The position numbers were made by a program, and so were the translations under genes. Below, piece after piece: positions 47,531-59,148 of a stretch of 64,000 nt of DNA. Positions within the stretch are counted from its first letter, which is position 1, and each line of letters opens with the position of its first letter. The DNA is from Adiantum capillus-veneris (Eukaryota; Streptophyta; Polypodiopsida; Polypodiales; Pteridaceae): contig CM043945.1 in the NCBI GenBank assembly GCA_014529385.2, positions 143,476,741 through 143,540,740 of the forward strand, in the 5' to 3' direction. The notes beneath the pieces were generated by a model. The model did not search any database. It was not told the DNA's origin and worked only from the letters and a program-made list of their open reading frames with translations.

Positions 47531-47809
47531 TAATTTGCCCATCCCCTAGCCTGCTAGAGCATTCATGCTCAGCAGCAACAACACTAGTAGATGCTCATTC
47601 CACCTAGATCCCACACAAAAACACTTGGCTTTTTTTGCATCAAAAGCTTAATCAAGGTTCCACTTGGTTCCCAAGGAAAACCTGTAGAGATGCCTTATAT
47701 CAACCTTACATCAAGAAAACCATCAATTATTTTGTCATAGACCTGCATGTGCAAATATCTCTCCTTCTCCATAGTTGAGAGGTCTCCACTGATCATTTGT
47801 GTTGACCGC
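47531..47809 (-). other. Deletion junction remnant of the Tat derivative
   Basis: In sense, MISGDLSTMEKERYLHM matches the MLSPDLTSHEKGEYLHM segment just before RT in the intact Tat element (near 29875-29925). About 200 bp later comes GCTCTAGCAGGCTAGGGGAT, the polypurine region that directly precedes its 3' LTR. About 3 kb of pol is missing between them. Confidence 0.75.
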
Positions 47810-48753
47810 TGGGTCAACAACACAACATAACTCAAGTTTCGTACCAAAGTCTTATCTTTTGTGAGTTATGAAATGCTGCGGATTATGGCTATAAACATCA
47901 TTTGTAATGAGCAGTTATTATAGTTTCAGAAGCCGGGGTGCAATGGCACTTCCAGATTGTAAATACAAAGCCATTTGACCCTTTCAACCCCATTTTTGGT
48001 TAAACCTAAGGTAGCCTTAGTATATAAGGTACCTAGGTCAATTTGTAAGCAAGACTTTTATCATAATAAAAACTTAGCGTTGCCGTCTACTGTGTGTGAG
48101 AGAGAAAGAGAGTGACCGTGAGCTTCATCCTCTTGCTACACCCGGCTCGCTCAACACATTGGAGATCCGACTGCACCATTGCTGTAGGCTCGAGGAGAGC
48201 TACGCGACAACGCCTAGCATTCCATGTGAGACGAAGCGCACACCCCGACGCATCTACGAGCTATTTGTGGCCGTAAGTGTATCAAACGATGTCTGTTTTC
48301 TACGTGCTAGTAGTCTATAGAATCGTGGCGACATAAGCTACGCAGAGGTACTCATAAATTTCAGTTTTGGGCACTTTCAAAATTCTGCTCTGTCATCCTA
48401 CGCGTTTTCCGCAGATAGGTTTTGAGTGAGGTTTTTGAGTGTAGAAGATTAGGGACAGGTGTATCCTAGTGAGGGGATGGTGTTCCTTAAGTTTCGTACG
48501 AATCTAGCATGATTAGGTGAGTTACCTTCCGTATGTGTGTATGTGGCTAGGTGGTGTATTTGAGAGCAGTGAGGTTCTTGATTGTGGTTTAGTTGGCCTT
48601 CCAGAGTGTTGTATGTGTAGGATGGTCTCAGCCTGACAAGCTAAAGAGATTTCCTCCGTGTGCCTATCGTGTCATCTGTGTCCTCGATTGACATTATGTT
48701 GATCTAGGTAGTGTTTGCATGCACTTCATGGGTGTGTGAGTCGCTTCCCAACA
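47810..48753 (+). repeat. 5' LTR of the gag-protease element
   Basis: 944 bp. Starts TGTTGACCGCTGGGTCAACA, itself an inverted repeat (TGTTGACC/GGTCAACA). It has one half of the leader palindrome, CATCCTACGCG, near 48394. Confidence 0.93.
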
Positions 48754-48754
48754 T

Positions 48755-48772
48755 TAGCACCGCTGCCGAGGA
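48755..48772 (+). other. Primer binding site
   Basis: TAGCACCGCTGCCGAGGA follows the 5' LTR by 1 bp. It resembles the tRNA-Asp-type site TGGCGCCGTTGCCGGGGA of plant Ty3 elements, with all differences being transitions. Confidence 0.55.
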
Positions 48773-51167
48773 CAGAAGGACCTAAGTAGGTTTCCTACTA
48801 ACACTCGTGTGATGGTTGCTTGATTTAGTTTCCGCTAAAGAAAGTGTTTTGCTTAAGTGGATCCGGAAGAGGATATTCCGCGATCAAGTGGATAGCCAGG
48901 AAGCGTGGTTCTTGCCGAGGGTCTGCGACTAGATAGGTTTACTTAGGATCTATGGATTAGATTAGTTGTTTGTTGTCGAGTGATTTGTGAGGTGATAAAA
49001 GCGTTTACTAGTCCATGTGTGGCAGTGAAGCGTTTTTCTACTCATAGATGCAAAACCGCATATGATTTGTAGGAGTAGCTTTAGGTAAGTGATCCGATTC
49101 TGATCTAGAGCTATTCATCACTGAATTATTTGCTAAAGTGCTTGATTGCATTTGAAATCACGAAAAAGTGTGCTTTTGAGGGTAAAAATGCATTAAACAA
49201 GCTTTTGTGGATATTTTTGTATGACTGACTGATGCTGTACATATAAAACAGCATTTGCAAGGGTTCTCTGAAGAAAACCTGCAATTCTGTAAACATAGAC
49301 ATCCTACGCGTAGGATGTCTCAAGGGGGTTCTGGAGACCAAAATTGAAAATTCTGACTGCACCAGTGGGTTCAGAGAGTAGGTTTTACCCTAGTAACATA
49401 TTGACTTGGGTGTTTTTCCCTATTTTTGTTGACCAAAAGACAAAAGGCGGAGTCAGAAAACGTAAAATTTCAGAAAAGGCTTAAATTGAGTAATTTTTGC
49501 ATGTTTTTGCAATTGTGAAGCATACTTGCACTTGCTGAGAGCATAAGGAAGCATCAGGGACACTTTAGTCTCAAAAAATCAGCAGTAGACATCCTACGCG
49601 TAGGATGTCTATAGGGTGATCTAGTGGAAATTTTGAAAATCTGAGGTTACCAGTGTGTTCAGAAGGTAGGTTTTACCCTATTTTCACCTGGAAAGTGGAA
49701 ATTTGACCAAATTTTGACAGATCAAATCCAAAAGACGAGAATTGCCACACATCCTACCCAAATTGTGCCCAAGGCATAATTTTTGAGACCAAACCATAGG
49801 GTGACTTCATGTGCATGTTATACATGATGTTTTGAGTGCATGTGAGAGTTTTCAGCTCATTTGGATGAGAAAATTGGGTTTTAAGCAGACTTTAGTATTT
49901 TTGACTGAAAAAGGCAAGAACAGCTAATTTTGGGGTCTTTTGACATCCAAATTAAAATCTAAGCATAGCATTAGGTTGCTGACATCAAGGGGAAGCTTTG
50001 GGTCAAGTTTGGGGTCAAACACGCCAAAAAGACATCCTACGTGTAGGATGTCATATGTGTGATTTTGCACTCCAAACTTAATTTTGAGCATACCACAGTG
50101 ATCAGCACCTTAAGTAGAGTTTGTGGTTCAAGTTTGGGTTCATTCTGAGCAAAAAGACATCCTACGCGTAGGATGTCTACTGCATAATTCTGAAACCAAA
50201 ATTCTATTGTGACCATACCATGCTGACATATAGCCTTAGATAAGCATACTAGTCAATTTTGGTCCAATTTGGAGTTGATTTGACTTGGGAATTCATCAGA
50301 ACAAACATCAGGCTTTTGGAACAGACTCTTGATCATTTGATCAGCCTATAGGTGTCAGAATCAAAAAGTAAAAATAGCTATGAGATTAGCACATCAAGGG
50401 GAAGCTACAGTGCAAGTTTGAGCTGAAACAAAGCAAAAAGACATCCTACGCGTAGGATGTCTCTAGCTTGATTTAGGACTCCAAACCAACCTATGAGCAC
50501 ACCACTGTGATCAGCACATCAAGGAGAAGCTGGGGTGAAAATTTCAAGTCATTCTGAGAAAAAAAACATCCTACGCGTAGGATGTCTCAAGGCCATTTTT
50601 AGGTCCAATTGAAATTTTGAGCATACCATTGTGTTGCTCGACTTAAGGGGAGTCTCTGGACCAAATTTTGTTAAATTCTGAGCATATAGACATCCTACGC
50701 GTAGGATGTCTCTAGGCCAGTTTTAGGGTCCAACTGTACTTTTGACCATACAGGAGTGTTCACAGTGTCAAAGAGATCCCAAATCTATTTTCAAAATTGA
50801 ATTTGGACTCATTTTGACCATTCTAAACTGCAATTCACTGTTTTGGCCATAACTTTCACAAACGGTATCGGATCGGAAAAGTTTTTATATCAAAACGTAG
50901 CTTGAGAGAGGCTCTACAGATCTTAGAGAAAAACTTGAACTAAATGCATACCTATGGCAACCATTTAGTTCAACTTTGGAAAAAAACATCGTTTGAGGCC
51001 TCAAAATTCATCCGGAAGTCAGGGGTGTCTAAAAGCGACAATTTGCGAGAATTGTGACGAAACGATTGCGCTTTTGGACATAGTTTTGACTTTTCCCTAA
51101 CCAAAGTACTTGAACACAGTGGACTAAGTCTACTTGAACCAAGCAAAATCTCTTAAGCCCAGAAATC
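48773..51167 (+). other. Long leader with seven interspersed palindromes
   Basis: No open frame of note. Seven copies of a 24-bp palindrome with half-site AGACATCCTACG lie at 49297, 49587, 50030, 50155, 50439, 50564 and 50688 (start positions). Five are perfect, the 50030 copy is altered at the centre and at the last base, and the 50564 copy has one changed base. Start-to-start distances are 290, 443, 125, 284, 125 and 124 bp. Sequence around each copy is also repeated in degenerate form (TGAGCATACCA..., CATTCTGAGCAAAAA). Confidence 0.9.
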
Positions 51168-54100
51168 ATGTCTACCCTAAATTCAAACGCAGCTTACACA
51201 AGCTTGGAGATCCCAACGATAGAGAAATATCCTCCCACAATGGATCTTCCAAACTTGCAATTAATAAAGACACATCTTGTTGAGAGAGTTTGGATGATTG
51301 GTCATGAGAGTGAAGGACTATATAGAAACATTGACTACACCGAGGTCAATCTTTATAGGTGCTTAGATCCATACCTAGAAGAGATAACGGATTACAAGCT
51401 CTTATATGTCTACACATACGGAGTGGACTGTCAATGGAGATCTATAGTTGTCGACAAGTATGGACGAGGATACAGAGTTGTAGAAAGCACAAATCCACAG
51501 ACTGTACTAGAAAGAGGTGGATATTTGGTCAATGAAGGACCACAAATGCCTCCACCAAACACGAGAATTCCTATAGGAATTCCAAGAAGAGAGCCACCAG
51601 GATTCCCTTCAAGAGCGGTAACAAGAGAAGGATTGGGAGAGTCTCTGGTTAGACTTGTAGACAATCGACGAGTTAAACCATCCCAAGTCCAGAAATGGGT
51701 AAACATAAAATACTCCGGAGATAAAGATCCTAGAGATCACGTAACAGCTTTTAGAAGAGTGATTAGAGCAGAGGAAGTTTCAGATTTTGCGACACAGTTT
51801 GCGGGATTTGGATTGACTCTAGAAGATGATGCAGCTACATGGTTCGACTCAGTGGAAATATGGGATTTTGAGACCCTAGATGAGCTGTTTGAGGAGTTTA
51901 TTGAAGAATTCTCGCCAAAAGGCATTGCTCACAACACGGTCTCACAAATCCATAGATTCAAACAGAAAGAGAATGAATCAGTACGCAAAGCATCATTACG
52001 ACTCAAGAGATATATTCAGCTCTGCCCGAGAGCGGAATTACCTACGCAAGCACGACTGATGCTGATCTTTATCTAGGGAATGAGAGATGCGGGCCTTCAA
52101 AAGGATCTTCATACGATAAGGAGGATGACGTTAAATGAGTTAATCAAAGAAGCTCTTTATCTAGTGGATAACTGTGAGGCATACAAAGAAAAGGACTTAA
52201 AGAGTCAAGGAGATGACACATCCTCTCAGCACAGTGTTTCACAGATAAGTGAGTCCATTATCGACGACTTGGTCAAGAGGTTGATTCCTCTTGTAAGGTC
52301 TGATTCGGGAGAGCCGAAGTGGTGTGAAATTGAGAGAAAATGGACGAACCATACGGAGGAAGAGTGCTATTATAGCATGGAAAATGCTAGGGAGAGGTAT
52401 GTACAACCTATTCCAGAATCACCTACTCCACCTAGATACATTACGGAGAATGTGCCAGGACCAGTAGGAGTTATAAGGCCACAGCTTGTCTTAGGACAAC
52501 AACCTCCGCTGCCAAGTGCTAGAATGTTGATAGACATGAGATACATGCCAGTGATGGAAACATCAAATAAACCAACGCCAGTACCAGCTACAATGTGGTA
52601 TAGCAACCAAAGTGAGTACTACCCTTCGGAGCAACAAAATGTGAGAGAAACACATGGAGTGGTGAGGCCAGTACAACCTCCACCTCCTGAGTTTTAGTCG
52701 AAAGAAAGAAGGTATGAAATGGACGAAAGGACATTGTGATTCATTGCAAATAACGGCTTATCTAGGTCAAAGCTTGCTTATAGCCAAGAGGAAATGCTAA
52801 AAGAATCTCCTCAACCAGAGACAGATTGTCACAAAAGTCGTGACAACCACTTGGTCAAACAATGTCCTCATACGGAGATCATTGAAGTAAATGCTTATTG
52901 TCTTGACTGTGGCATCACTCACTTGATCCCCGAATGCCCGAAAAACCCAAACCAAATCAGAAAAATCACGAAAAATGTATCAGGGACTGTTCAGCTCCCT
53001 AGTAGCTCAGAAAATGAAAATGTTGTACCAGTTCAAGTAGTTACGAGAGCACAAGCTCAAAAGAAAGCTGATGAGAATCCAGAGACAAAGAACACGAAAA
53101 GTGCCACGAGTCCAAAGACAGATGATGGACCAAAGACAGACGCACCTAGTCAGAAAACCAAGAGCAAACAAAATAGTTGGAAAGCTAGAAAGACTAGGAT
53201 GAAAGCACGTAGGGAACGAGAGCAGAAATCCCTAGCTGAGAAGCTTACCGAAGTTGAGGAGAAGATAAAACAACATGAGAAAAAGGAGGCACCTTCTTTT
53301 ACACAGATGGTTAAACCTCTAGAAGAACCATCCACGTATGAGAAACCGAGAAGTGCTAGTTCAGGAGGATCTGTGTTGGTAGAAAAGGTTAATGAGACAT
53401 TAGATGCCCTCTTGAAAGCCTATGATGCGAGGCTCAAAAACAACCAAACCCAAGAACAAAAGTGGATGACATATCCCTATGCGGAGTTAGAAAAGCAAAG
53501 GTTTGAAATGTGCAAGAAAATGATTCAAACAGCCCAAGCTTTACTAGAACCACCAAGTGCAAAACCTGAGGATGTGATCCGTGTCATGCCTACACACGTA
53601 ATCCCACCAAACCAGGAACTAAAAGAGCCAGATTCTAGTCATAAGCACAGACCAAACCTCAAAGACCCAGCATTAGAACTAAGGATAGTACTGAATACCA
53701 CGGATAACTCTTCTGAGGGATTTCACCAAGCTATACCTGAGGATTGTAAAGAGATAGATGGTCTTGACGAATTGTGGAAACAAGTCAGAGAGGCCAATGA
53801 AGCCGATGACCTAAGAAGATGAGTAGACAGGACTGGTGATGAACGAGGAGTGTTTCTACCACCAATAGAGGAATTTGAGACAGGATCTCAAATGAATCTA
53901 GATGTGCAATCGTGTTGGGGCGACAAAGGATCTGTACAATCTATGGATAGTCAACCCCATTCGCTAAGAACACTACCGTCCTACATGGGAGAGTACGAGA
54001 CCAAGTCACATGTGGTTGCAGTCCCATCACAGAGACTGTCTCCCAACAAGGCCATCGATTCAAAGGGGCTAGTAGATATTCTATCTACCCCAGTCACCTG

Positions 54101-56069
54101 TACAATAATGTTAGCCGAGTTGCTCAGAATAAGACCAAACATGTGGGCTAATGTGGATAAATGTCTAGAGAAATTTGGTGTAAAAACCCCAATGACTCAA
54201 ATCGAGGAAGGCATCAAAGAGCTTGAAATGCTTCAACTAAATACTAGGCCAGTGCCATTAAACAAGGTAGGTGAGTGTTACGAGGGAGAAGATGGAAACA
54301 CCACCCTTCCTTTGGAATTCAATGGTGTGAAAACCATGGCAATCCTTGACAGTGGAGCTGGTGTGGCCATTGAAACCAAAGAGGCTTGGAAAAAATGGGG
54401 AAAACCTGCCTTGATATCCACACGAATGACCCTGCAGCTTGCAGACGGACACAAGGAAAAGCCCCTAGGATTGCTAGAAAAAGTAATTGTTACTTCTTGT
54501 GGCATTGAATATGAACACACTTTTGCTGTTGTTGACTTTGGCAAGAAGAACAACTATGACATCATTCTAGGAAGACCATTCATGCGACAATTGAAAATGG
54601 TCCAAGATTGGGGTTATGACTATATATACGTGAGACATATGGAGACCATAACAAAGATAAACTTGAGGGACCATAGCTATAGGGATGTGACGAGAACTCC
54701 AGTAGAGGAGTTTGATTCCGCCACAGTAGCAGGATCAGAACTTCCAGCTTGGTTAGGAAAGCCTAAAGACCTGTGGATGTGTGGAGCTTCACAATGTGGT
54801 ATCTTGAAACGTGAGGAATGTATCCTAGAGCGGGTTATAGAGGATATGGACTATATCCCATAACCATTTCCTGAAGAAGAGTTAGAGCCTTTTGGATGGG
54901 AACACATCTTGGCTACTCTGGACGTGTGCGCCATGGAGGATACTCCCACAACAAAGTTTTGTGATGAAAATGGCTATGATGTCGTTCCTTATTTTGTAGT
55001 GAGTGTAATCCAGGAAAACAAAGAGAACCAGACATCAACAAGCTCTCGAAATAAGGAGCAAACAAAGAAATGTGGAGAATCAAAAGATGAAGAAGACGAC
55101 GAGTTCTACGACTCTATAGAACACTTCGAGCTTCAAGAAGATCAACGACCCGGGAATCAATGTCATCGCTACATGAATAAAGTGCATCAAAGTTGGATTC
55201 CAAAGTCCTCGGTGAAGACACAGCCACCACAAGCATGCTCATACATGGCTCCTAATAAGGATGCAAAGACTCATCTAGGAGGAATACGACCAGAGCAACG
55301 AGCTAACAATACTCTAATCAATGGGCTAGAAAAGTCCTCCAAGAAACTACCACCCATGAGCAAACAGACAGTAACTTTCCACTACCAGCCAAAAAAGCAA
55401 GGGAAAGTACAAGAAGTCAACCTTGCTGAGGATAGTAGCGATAGTGATGAATCTTACGACATCCCCTATCATCAAATCAGGCCATTACTATCACCAACCC
55501 CTTCAGCAACAACCATGACAGGTCAAAAGAATAGGACAACAAGTCAAAGCCAAAAAGCTCGACAAATCTGGATACCAAAAAGCTAGATCGGCCAAAAACA
55601 GATATGGATCAAGAAGACAAAGATCTCTAATGACAAATCACAAGATCCAACACCAAAACAAAAACAAGGAAAGCGTGCACAAACGGGTAAGAATATCACA
55701 AAGTCTCAAGCTTTCACAACTCAGGTTTGGGCCCCAAAGAAGTTGATTCAAGCACAAAAAAGTCAGGAATTCATTTGGATTCCAAAACAACCACAGTATC
55801 AACTTTCAAAGCCTGAATCCCGTCCCCAACCAAGCGTACAAGGGCTAAAGCAAAGACCACTGTCGAGTCACACAACAAAAAGGTGGATCCCAAAGAAGTC
55901 TCTTCAAACACAAACGAAGCACAGGCAAGTATGGGTTCCCAAACGAGAGCCAGCAACAAAACAACCAATAATAACAAAGAAATGGGTCCCAAAGAATAAC
56001 AACAAAACTGATGTCAGTGCATCACCACTTGAATTCTTACAATTCTTCCTACGATTACAGTACAGTTAG
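51168..56069 (+). pseudogene. Gag-protease polyprotein in one frame with six in-frame stops
   Basis: From ATG 51168 a single frame of 1634 codons runs to 56069. It is broken only by TAG 52074, TAG 52695, TGA 52737, TGA 53820, TAA 54861 and TAG 55584. The gag core lies near codons 180-300 (VNIKYSGDKDPRDHVTAFRR, DDAATWFDSVEIWDFETLDE). Two Cys/His knuckle-like motifs lie near 52830-52950 (CHKSRDNHLVKQC and CLDCGITHLIPEC). A basic coiled coil follows (53170-53290). The retropepsin site is MAILDSGAGVAIETK (54334-54380) with IILGRPF (54562-54582). The C-terminal 400 codons carry repeated W-x-P-K motifs in Gln/Lys-rich sequence. It packages and processes element particles by family analogy. As it stands it is not translatable beyond about 300 codons. 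Confidence 0.85.
55186..55996 (+). repeat. W-x-P-K peptide repeats at the gag-protease C-terminus
   Basis: Eight motifs: WIPKS, WIPKS, WIKK, WAPKK, WIPKQ, WIPKK, WVPKR and WVPKN, at about 55195, 55569, 55603, 55729, 55777, 55882, 55930 and 55984, separated by 12-125 codons of Gln, Lys, Ser and Thr-rich sequence. Single WVPK motifs occur in gag proteins of some plant elements. A run of them is unusual. Confidence 0.8.
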
Positions 56070-57719
56070 AAGAGAGCAAGTCGCTTCAATCAAGCAACGA
56101 TACATGAGCTTCAAAGACCATTACACTGCTTAGAAAAGGAAGCCTCGCCAACAAATGCCAATAAGCAAATTGCTTATACCCACATCTTGCACAACATAAA
56201 TCTTTTCCATGTATTGACTGTGTATGCATAATAGGGCTACATTACAAGGCTTGCATAGGCACAACTTTTAATTTCCCAAGCACAACACATACCCTTTACG
56301 ATACCCTGTCGTAAAGGATGACTCCAAATAGGAAGGGGGGAGGCATTCTGAATGCGGACCTAATATTATGACTATTAGAGGGCAATGTTTTGTGAGAGGC
56401 ATTGAATTTTTGCATTTTATTGTGATAATTTTTTGACGAAATTTAGAGTATATGCCTTCATAGTAGTGTTACAGAGGAGTATGGGGACAAAATCCATATA
56501 TGAGCCCCTAGGGACATGTGTATAGTGTACATAGCATTTAGATTTCTATTTGAATGATTTTCTTTTGTTGAGTTGTTTTAAGATTTTCTTTGTTTATTGT
56601 TAAGAAAAAAATAAAAAAATCCATAATCCACATGAAGAAAAGACTGACGAGAGGCCTGAGCACTACAAAGAGAAGAAGGTACAGGAAAACGATGAAACTT
56701 TACAAAGTATGTCTCAGCAGCCACTACAACAGCCGAAGAACTTGTCACAAAGCAGTGTCAAAATGCAATCGACAAGTCATAAAAGTCAGAGTCGAGTAGC
56801 TAAGCCACAAAATGAGTGAGGTGTTAGTCCCAAAGCTTCAAGTAATATTCTCTGTGGTCTAAGCGTCTTAGCTATTCTAGGTACTGCTCAAGCTGGAAGA
56901 GTTGAGCATATTTACGTTGTGTCGCTCATGCTGGTATAGGTGAGCAAAAGAGTCGAAGTCTAAGTACTTAAGTCTGGTGAAGTGAAGGAGAAGGTCCAAA
57001 ACACACTCACGTATTGAGCACAGTGAGATACGAGTGGAGAAACTTCTACATCGAAAACCCTTCTTGGAAAGGTGGAAGCTATTGAGACATCTTTTGATGT
57101 CACATGTGCTACATTTATTCCTCGAAACACCCATCATCTCCTTCTTTCACATTGCATGCTTTTGTTGACAAATTTCTCATATGCATATAGAGTGTCCCAT
57201 AATTGGCACTTGCATCAGGCACTCTTTCCGTGTTTCACCCAAGCACTCACCTTTCATGAACATGTACTTCACGTTCAACTGCTCAACTCCAATAAGAGCG
57301 TATACCAAAGGCATTTTTTTCCCACCGGGTTTATTCCCTTTGGTCATCCAGGTTTTAGACCCTAAGCTAAAGACACCTATCACCATCCTCTTGTACATAT
57401 TCCTTCTACATCAACAATAAGGAAATGCTATTCAAATCAATTGACAAATGAATTGGACCACCAATTTCAGATCATAGCATACTTCTCCTCAATGGTGAGT
57501 CGAAGAATGGCCTACAATGACAAAGCTGCAGACAACACTAACAACATAACTCAGAAACAAAGAAGTCCCCAATGAAGAAGCGCAGACATAAAAGTAATCA
57601 GAGGATCTCAAAAGATGAATGGTTACGATGATAGATGTCCGCTCTAATGGATCATAGTTCTTGTTGTGGTTCGACAAAGATACAAGCAGTGCAACAGATG
57701 AAGCCAAAACAACAGCAAA
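56070..57719 (+). other. Noncoding 3' stretch of the gag-protease element
   Basis: No recognised coding sequence. A second polypurine-like tract, AGGAAGGGGGGAGG, lies at 56330-56343, very like the functional one before the 3' LTR, but no LTR start follows it. The rest may be former pol or captured DNA decayed past recognition. Confidence 0.5.
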
Positions 57720-57753
57720 GTGTTGACCGTTGGGTCAACGACACAACATAACT
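57720..57753 (+). repeat. Extra copy of the LTR start
   Basis: TGTTGACCGTTGGGTCAACG and the following ACACAACATAACTC equal the first 34 bp of the 3' LTR at 58200, with single-base changes. It then switches abruptly to helicase sequence. CAGCAAAG occurs just before it and again near 58131 after the helicase part. Confidence 0.85.
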
Positions 57754-58170
57754 CCTTACAAAGTTGTCATTGGCTCACAAGATCAGAAAGTCAATCACTC
57801 AATTCTACAGATTGTAGAAGTTGTTTCTAAGAATCACAAATACTCCGAATTGACAGATTTGCTGGAGCAAGTGATGGATGGAGCTTTCTCTATCCATGAT
57901 GATAAGAGTCAAGTTAAACAACATTGGGTTCTTTTTGAACTTAGATCTGGCAGTAAACCTATAATGACAGAAATAGATGGTGCAGCTCGAAGCGTGGATT
58001 TGAACGACATAAAGTTCGTCATCAATTATGATTTTCCTAAATCATGTGAAGACTATGTACATCGGATTGGACGAACAAGACAAGCTACTACAAAGGCTAT
58101 AGCCTATACTTTCTTTACAACAACAAAACGACAGCAAAGACCACATTGCCATCGACAATCAGGTAATGTC
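57754..58170 (+). pseudogene. Captured DEAD-box RNA helicase fragment (DBP2/DDX5 type)
   Basis: The plus frame reads VVIGSQDQKVNHSILQIVEV, then an LTDLLEQVMDG block, DDKSQVKQHWVLFELRSGS, IDGAARSVDLNDIKFVINYD and YVHRIGRTRQATTKAIAYTF. This is the C-terminal helicase domain of DBP2/p68-type proteins with motifs V and VI (HRIGRT kept; the usual GRA is changed to RQA). The segment holding motif IV, between MDG and the GDKSQ-like part, is missing. No intron is visible, so it may come from a spliced mRNA. It lies between the duplicated LTR start and the polypurine tract. Confidence 0.85.
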
Positions 58171-58185
58171 AGGGACGACATGAAC

Positions 58186-58199
58186 GCGGAAGGGGGGAA
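58186..58199 (+). other. Polypurine tract of the gag-protease element
   Basis: GCGGAAGGGGGGAA directly precedes the 3' LTR, the expected plus-strand primer position. Confidence 0.8.
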
Positions 58200-59143
58200 T
58201 GTTGACCGTTGGGTCAACAAAACAACATAACTCAAGTTTCGTACCAAAGTCTTATCTTTTGCGAGTTATGAAATGCTGCAGATTATGGCTATAAACGTCA
58301 TTTGTAATGAGTAGTTATTTTAGTTTCAGAAGCCGGGGTGCAATGGCACTTCCAGATTGTAAATACAAAGCCATTTGACCCTTTCAACCCCATTTTTGGT
58401 TAAACCTAAGGTAGCCTTATTATATAAGGTACCTAGGTCATTTTGTAAGCAAGACTTTTATCATAATCAAAACTTAGCACTGCCGTCTACTGGTGTGAGA
58501 GAGAAAGAGAGTGAGCGTGAGCTTCATCCTCTCGCTATGCCCAGCTCGCTCAACACATTGGAGATCCAACTACACCATTGCTATAGGCTCGAGGAGAGCT
58601 ACGCGACAACGCCAAGCATTCCACGCGAGACGAAGCGCACACGTCGATGCATCTACGAGCTATTTGTTGCCGTAAGTGTATCAAACGATGTCTGTTTTCT
58701 GCGTGCTAGTAGTCTATAGAATCGTGGCGACATAAGCTACACATAGGTACTCATAAATTTCAGTTTTGGGCACTTTCAAAATTCTGCTCTGTCATCCTAC
58801 GCGTTTTTTGCAGATAGGTTTTGAGTGTAGAAGATTAGGGACAGGTGTATCCTAGTGAGGGAATGGTGTTCCTTAAGTTTCGTACGAATTTGGCATGATT
58901 AGGTAAGTTACCTTCCGTATGTGTGTATGTGGCTAGGTAGTGTATTTGAGAGCAGTGAGGTTCTTGATTGTGGTTTAGTTGGCCTTCCAGAGTGTTGTAT
59001 GTGTAGGATGGTCTCAGCCTGACAAGCTAAAGAGATTTCCTTCGTGTGCCTATCGTGTCATCTGTGTCTTCGATTGACATTATGTTGATCTAGGTAGTGT
59101 TTGCATGCACTTCATGGGTGTGTGAGTCGCTTCCCTTCCAACA
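58200..59143 (+). repeat. 3' LTR of the gag-protease element
   Basis: Matches 47810-48753 with scattered substitutions, a 13-bp deletion near 58817 (GAGTGAGGTTTTT missing) and a 4-bp TTCC duplication near its end. Confidence 0.93.
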
Positions 59144-59148
59144 ATTTG

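Larger units (their letters stand above)
47810..59143 (+). mobile_element. LTR element coding only gag and protease
   Basis: Complete insertion: LTRs 47810-48753 and 58200-59143 (each 944 bp, ends TGTTGACC...CCAACA), target duplication ATTTG at 47805-47809 and 59144-59148, a primer site after the 5' LTR and polypurine GCGGAAGGGGGGAA before the 3' LTR. The 9.4-kb interior has a 2.4-kb leader with palindromes, one 4.9-kb gag-protease frame, a long noncoding stretch and a captured helicase fragment. No RT, RNase H or integrase sequence is present, so it must have moved with enzymes from another element. Confidence 0.9.

Noticed and set aside
49297-50711. CRISPR-like array
   Set aside because: The repeats are palindromes with long, unequal and mutually similar spacers, inside an LTR-element leader in a eukaryote.
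51168-56069. Alternative genetic code or programmed readthrough
   Set aside because: All three stop types occur at unrelated sites and the neighbouring intact STP gene uses standard code; mutation is simpler.
56330-56343. Second polypurine tract marking another LTR
   Set aside because: The sequence after it does not match any LTR start in the window.
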